NCBI RefSeq assembly: GCF_018219455.1
Contig: NZ_CP056122.1
Span: forward strand, 4,272,065-4,336,064
Source of the DNA: Moritella sp. 5
GTDB lineage: Bacteria; Pseudomonadota; Gammaproteobacteria; Enterobacterales; Moritellaceae
Length of the DNA: 64,000 nucleotides
Direction: 5' to 3'
Shown here: piece after piece, positions 59,643 through 64,000 of the stretch
Position numbering within the stretch: position 1 is the stretch's first letter
How the letters are laid out: every line of letters begins with the position of its first letter
Made by a program: the position numbers and the translations under genes
Notes under the pieces: model-generated
What the model was told of the DNA's origin: nothing
Databases searched by the model: none
The model's input: only the letters and a program-made list of their open reading frames with translations

Positions 59643-61451
59643 TTAAGGCTTTACATTTTTTCCTTTTTTAACAGTGCTATACATACTTTCAATCAAACTA
59701 CTATAACGCTCCTGAATAACTTTACGTTTTAATTTAAGTGTTGGTGTTAGCTCCCCCTTTTCATTAGTAAAAGGTGACGCCATCAACTTAAATTTCTTCA
59801 CTTGCTCAAACTTAGCCAGCTCTTTCTGCATCTCTTTAACACGTTCATCAAGTAACTCGACAATCTTGGTATGCTTGAGTAATTCAACATAGGATTCATA
59901 TTTCAAATTAAGCGTTTTAGCGTGCTCTTCAATCGCTTCTTGGGCAGGTACAATCAACGCAGATGCATATTTTCTTGCATCAGCAAATACGGCCACTTGC
60001 TCAATGAACCGGTCACGACCTAACGTACCTTCAATTAACTGAGGGGCGATATATTTACCGCATTCAGTTTTCATTAAGTCTTTCAAACGGTCTGTAATAT
60101 ATAAGTAGCCATTTTCATCAATAGCGCCTGCATCACCTGTTTTTAACCATTCGCCATCAAATGTTTTTGCTGTTTCTTCTGGTTTATTAAAGTAACCGCG
60201 CATTACCGTCGGACTTTTTATCAAAATTTCATTTTCATGACCCAATTTCACTTCAATGCCTGGTAAAATCGACCCGATAGAGCCTAATTTAAAGTCTTTG
60301 GAATAACAGCTCACTGTAGCAACCGTTTCTGTCATTCCATAACCGTATTTAAGATGAATACCGATTGCTTGGAAGAATAAATTAACTTCATCATCAAGTT
60401 TTGCCCCTGAACAAGGGAAGAAACGTACCTTACCACCAAATACTGCGCGTAATTTAGTGAATACTAATTTATCGGCAATTGCATGCTGTAATTTCAATAA
60501 CGGTGATACAAACGTACCCGCTTGTTGTGCTGCAAAGCGCTTCTTACCAATAACCACAGCCCAATGAAATAATTTTTTACGTGCAGCGGGGGCATTTTCA
60601 ACTTTATTCATCATCGTAGTATGAATTTTTTCATACAAACGAGGTACCGCACACATCACTGTAGGCTGGGTATCCGTTAAGCCTTTTTGGATTCTAGCTG
60701 GATCTTTAAGATACGTATTTTCAGCTCCCCAGAATAATGCGTTAAACGTCCAAATACGTTCAAACACATGACTTAACGGTAAGAATGCCAATGAAATATC
60801 ATCTTCTTCTAAACGTGTTTCCGGCTCATTAACTGCCAACGCAGCTTGAATGTTGGCATAATCAAGCATCACACCTTTCGGCTCACCAGTGGTACCTGAT
60901 GTATAAATTAACGTAACAAGATCATCGTTTTTTGCATTCTCAATACGATGATCTAATGCTATGGATGATGAACTACCAGGGGTGAACGCCAGCATGTCGG
61001 CATAGGCAACCACGCGGGGATCATCGGGTAAAGTGACAGTTGAAGAAAAAACAATAAGCGACTGCAGAGATTCACACTTATCCAGTAATGGTAGCGCAAG
61101 CTTTAACTCGGCCTTATCGCCAATAAACATACAAGTCATCTTAGCGTCATTAATAATGTATTCTGCTTGTGATGACGTACTACTTGGATAAAGTGGTACA
61201 GAAACAGCGCGACACTGTTGTAAAGCTAGATCTGCAATTGTCCATTCAGGTAAATTATTTGACCAAATACCAACGTTATCCTGAACTTTAAGTCCACGGT
61301 TAAGCAAGTTATTTGCAAGTCCTTCAATACGCTCGCCCATCTGCTTCCAGCTAATGCGATCCCAGCCTGTTTTAGTTTTACTTTTCAGGGCAGTTTTATC
61401 TTGATACTTCTCAATCCTTGCAAGGATCTGATTTACGAAATGCTGACTCAT
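59643..61451 (-). CDS. Long-chain fatty acid-CoA ligase (AMP-forming)
   Basis: A 602-residue AMP-dependent synthetase that activates fatty acids to acyl-CoA. The P-loop is LIYTSGTTGEPKGVML (about 182-197), followed by YGMTETVATVS, the LKTGDAGAIDENGYLYITDRLKD adenylation motif (given here in part) and the catalytic lysine in the C-terminal PSFTNEKGELTPTLKLKRKV-type segment. It resembles the FadD15-like class more than E. coli FadD. A short hairpin sits in its leader at about 61490-61512. Confidence 0.92.
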   Translation of the reverse strand: MSQHFVNQILARIEKYQDKTALKSKTKTGWDRISWKQMGERIEGLANNLLNRGLKVQDNVGIWSNNLPEWTIADLALQQCRAVSVPLYPSSTSSQAEYIINDAKMTCMFIGDKAELKLALPLLDKCESLQSLIVFSSTVTLPDDPRVVAYADMLAFTPGSSSSIALDHRIENAKNDDLVTLIYTSGTTGEPKGVMLDYANIQAALAVNEPETRLEEDDISLAFLPLSHVFERIWTFNALFWGAENTYLKDPARIQKGLTDTQPTVMCAVPRLYEKIHTTMMNKVENAPAARKKLFHWAVVIGKKRFAAQQAGTFVSPLLKLQHAIADKLVFTKLRAVFGGKVRFFPCSGAKLDDEVNLFFQAIGIHLKYGYGMTETVATVSCYSKDFKLGSIGSILPGIEVKLGHENEILIKSPTVMRGYFNKPEETAKTFDGEWLKTGDAGAIDENGYLYITDRLKDLMKTECGKYIAPQLIEGTLGRDRFIEQVAVFADARKYASALIVPAQEAIEEHAKTLNLKYESYVELLKHTKIVELLDERVKEMQKELAKFEQVKKFKLMASPFTNEKGELTPTLKLKRKVIQERYSSLIESMYSTVKKGKNVKP

Positions 61452-61652
61452 GTCTATTTCTCATGTTAATTCGGGCGCAAACGAACTCGGCTTACAGTTG
61501 TAAGCCCGAGAGGGTAGCTTGTAAAATGTCATTTGTAAAATAAATGAATATTTTATATCCTATTTAGCACTAAAAAATCCAACAATAGCGTCATTTTAAT
61601 TAAAATCGGCTCATATCGCCGAAATTTATAACATTTTCTGCCATAAATATAC

Positions 61653-61802
61653 CTAATGACTCGCTAGATGTGACCAGCTATCTAATGGTTCGTCACTCGC
61701 TCTTTCCACTAAGGAAATATCGATCCCCATATCCGTTAACTCTTTTAGTGTTAGGTCATCTGCAAGCTCAACCATCTCACCTTGTTCATTTTTAAATAAC
61801 AT
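61653..61802 (-). CDS. Small gene, 49 residues, unknown function
   Basis: A short frame from the ATG at 61802 to a TAG at 61653. The ribosome site is good (GAGGTGGG just before the ATG). The protein begins MLFKNEQGEMVELADDLTLK and continues ELTDMGIDISLVERASDEPL, with a balanced composition typical of a real small acidic protein. No signal or membrane segment. It is transcribed towards the acyl-CoA synthetase gene and divergently from leuA. Confidence 0.65.
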   Translation of the reverse strand: MLFKNEQGEMVELADDLTLKELTDMGIDISLVERASDEPLDSWSHLASH

Positions 61803-61902
61803 ATCCCACCTCATGATCAAAAACCTATTTTAAGTGTGGCATAGATCAAGAAAAGGTCTAATATTCCTACTTCATAAAGGTGAAGCCTCAGAGGCCAGCC
61901 TG

Positions 61903-61968
61903 TATATAAATTAATTGACAAAAAACGGCCAAGCCTGTAAAGATTAAGACATAAAATTAATTTATATA
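61903..61968 (+). repeat. Long perfect inverted repeat upstream of leuA
   Basis: TATATAAATTAATT (61903-61916) and AATTAATTTATATA (61955-61968) are exact 14-base inverted copies separated by 38 bases, ending about 80 bases before leuA. Near-identical direct copies GGCCAGCCTGTA and GGCCAAGCCTGTA lie at about 61893 and 61927. It could be paired operator half-sites or a leader stem. Confidence 0.8.
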
Positions 61969-62046
61969 TAGATGGCTATTTATCGCAACCTAATAATACG
62001 CGGCGCAGAAATACTCTTTTATATAACGGCAATTGAAGGATTCATA

Positions 62047-63618
62047 ATGTCAAACCAGGTTATTATTTTTGATACGACCTTAAGGGATGGAGAGCAAGCA
62101 TTATCAGCGAGCTTAACCGTAAAAGAAAAATTACAAATAGCCTTTGCACTTGAACGTTTAGGTGTTGATGTAATGGAAGTTGGTTTTCCAATTTCATCAC
62201 CTGGTGATTTTGAGTCCGTGCAGACGATCGCACGTAATATTAAAAACAGCCGTGTTTGTGCCCTCTCTCGTGCATTAGAAAAAGACATTGATGCTGCTGG
62301 CCAAGCGCTTTCTGTTGCGAAAGACTTTCGTATTCATACCTTCATTTCAACATCTGATATTCATGTAAAAAGCAAACTAAAACGTAGTTTTGATGATGTG
62401 CTAGAAATGGGTCGCCACGCCATTAAACATGCGCGTCGCTACACCGATGACGTAGAGTTTTCTTGCGAAGATGCAGGCCGAACCCCTATCGATAACCTAT
62501 GTCGAATGGTTGAAGAAGCGATTAAAGCTGGTGCAACGACGATTAATATCCCCGATACTGTTGGTTATACTGTGCCATCGCAATTCGGCGGCATCATAAC
62601 TAATTTATTCAATCGAGTCCCGAATATTGATCAAGCTGTGATCTCGGTACATTGTCACGATGATTTGGGTCTCTCTGTAGCGAACTCAATTGCAGCGGTT
62701 GAACAAGGCGCACGTCAAATCGAGTGCACGGTCAATGGTATTGGTGAACGAGCAGGTAACTGTTCATTAGAAGAAATTGCAATGATCTTGCAAACACGCC
62801 GAGATTTATTAGGTAAGACCACCAATATTAACCCGCAAGAAATTTACCGTACCAGCCAATTAGTCAGTCAACTCTGCAACATGCCAGTACAGGCTAATAA
62901 AGCAATTGTTGGTGCCAATGCATTTTCTCACTCATCAGGTATTCACCAAGATGGCGTGTTAAAAGCAAAAAATACCTATGAGATTATTACCCCAGAAAGC
63001 ATTGGTCTAACGCAAAACAAGTTGAACCTAACCTCTCGTTCAGGTCGTCATGTGATCAAACATCGTATGGCAGAGCTTGGCTATACCGACAATGATTATA
63101 ATCTTGATGAACTGTACGAAAGCTTTTTGCAACTGGCAGATAAAAAAGGCCAAGTATTCGATTATGATCTTGAAGCGTTAATCTTCTTTAATAATTTGCA
63201 CGAAGATGAAGAACACTTTAAATTAGATTATCTTAGTGTTCAGTCCGGTTCTGGTGTGAAAGCAACCGCTACGATTAGCTTGATCTCACAACAAGAAACA
63301 ACGGATAAGTCTTGTACAAATACTGAAGCTGCGATTGGTAATGGTCCGGTTGACGCAGTTTATAAATGTTTAAGCCGTATTTCAGGTTTCGATATCGATA
63401 TCGCCGATTACCACATTACCGCAAAGGGTGAAGGTAAAGATGCACTGGGTCAAGTCGATATTGTAGCAACCTATGAAGGCCGTAAATTCCACGGCATCGG
63501 TTTAGCCACAGATATCATTGAATCTTCGGCACTGGCTTATATCCACGTAATGAATAATATCCATCGCTCAAACGCGGTAGAACAACAGAAACTAAAAAAA
63601 ACAAAATCAATAATATAG
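62047..63618 (+). CDS. leuA: 2-isopropylmalate synthase LeuA
   Basis: First committed enzyme of leucine synthesis; condenses acetyl-CoA with 2-ketoisovalerate. The 523-residue protein starts [19 protein letters not shown] with the catalytic R-D-G-E region. Metal-binding HCHDD ([15 protein letters not shown]), the [14 protein letters not shown] block and the C-terminal LeuA allosteric domain ([29 protein letters not shown]) follow. The open frame extends 25 codons upstream to 61972, but the ATG at 62047 is the family start. Confidence 0.97.
   Translation: MSNQVIIFDTTLRDGEQALSASLTVKEKLQIAFALERLGVDVMEVGFPISSPGDFESVQTIARNIKNSRVCALSRALEKDIDAAGQALSVAKDFRIHTFISTSDIHVKSKLKRSFDDVLEMGRHAIKHARRYTDDVEFSCEDAGRTPIDNLCRMVEEAIKAGATTINIPDTVGYTVPSQFGGIITNLFNRVPNIDQAVISVHCHDDLGLSVANSIAAVEQGARQIECTVNGIGERAGNCSLEEIAMILQTRRDLLGKTTNINPQEIYRTSQLVSQLCNMPVQANKAIVGANAFSHSSGIHQDGVLKAKNTYEIITPESIGLTQNKLNLTSRSGRHVIKHRMAELGYTDNDYNLDELYESFLQLADKKGQVFDYDLEALIFFNNLHEDEEHFKLDYLSVQSGSGVKATATISLISQQETTDKSCTNTEAAIGNGPVDAVYKCLSRISGFDIDIADYHITAKGEGKDALGQVDIVATYEGRKFHGIGLATDIIESSALAYIHVMNNIHRSNAVEQQKLKKTKSII

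Positions 63619-64000
<382 letters not shown>

Noticed and set aside
61803-62046. Leucine leader peptide and attenuator upstream of leuA
   Set aside because: The only short frames here have one or two leucine codons and no terminator with a T-run follows, so classical leu attenuation is not supported.
61972-62046. 25-codon N-terminal extension of leuA
   Set aside because: In frame and open, but the extra residues are absent from the family and the internal ATG gives the canonical start.

Overview
The window reads as a continuous chromosomal segment of a marine, probably cold-adapted gammaproteobacterium. The DNA is AT-rich by eye, with a Na+-translocating NADH:quinone reductase operon, a Crl sigma-S cofactor gene, an ampG/yajG/bolA neighbourhood and the order leuS-lptE-holA-nadD-rsfS-rlmH-mrdA-rodA-mltB-rlpA-dacA-ybeD-lipB-lipA. 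This fits Moritella or a close Vibrionales/Alteromonadales relative; the genus is an inference from gene content and protein resemblance only. I see no rRNA, tRNA, CRISPR array, IS element, prophage or attachment site.

Layout. 1-4647 (minus): sulfate activation cysD-cysN, an SLC13 anion permease and cysC (cut by the window edge). 4823-8262 (minus): dinB with a candidate LexA box, an unrecognised 366-aa protein, and an OmpW porin. 8605-15693 (minus): nqrABCDEF-apbE-nqrM. 16108-24579: bolA, rlmG, yajG, a cyclophilin, a small conserved-looking gene, ampG, yajQ, a VanZ-like gene, panE and thiI. 24753-27107: a secreted, short LigB-type ligase, a 77-aa gene and a ybeL-like zinc-ribbon gene. 27439-41680 (plus): leuS, then LPS assembly, DNA polymerase III delta, NAD synthesis, ribosome silencing, rRNA methylation, cell elongation (PBP2, RodA, MltB, RlpA, PBP5) and lipoate synthesis. 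41806-49184: a membrane-anchored protein with proline-punctuated 14-residue repeats, proBA, crl, gpt, pepD and two small unknown proteins. 49245-53483 (minus): cysJIH. 53727-61802: an enoyl-CoA hydratase/isomerase, a DUF3802-type gene, ilvIH, a GGDEF-EAL protein, a long-chain acyl-CoA synthetase and a 49-aa gene. 62047-64000 (plus): leuA and the start of leuB.

How the genes work together. The two cys blocks, about 45 kb apart, encode the route from sulfate uptake through APS and PAPS to sulfite and sulfide. The nqr operon carries its own maturation factors: ApbE attaches FMN to NqrB and NqrC, and NqrM supports metal-centre assembly. The mrdA-rodA-mltB-rlpA-dacA block with ampG covers wall elongation, remodelling and muropeptide recycling. 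ilvIH and leuAB are branched-chain amino-acid genes.

Most of the window is ordinary core genome. The parts least explained are the 14-residue-repeat membrane protein (41806-42540), the orphan 366-aa protein (6082-7182), the exported ligase lacking its C-terminal half (24753-25997), several small genes without known function, and a long perfect inverted repeat in front of leuA. I found no convincing multi-gene undescribed system.
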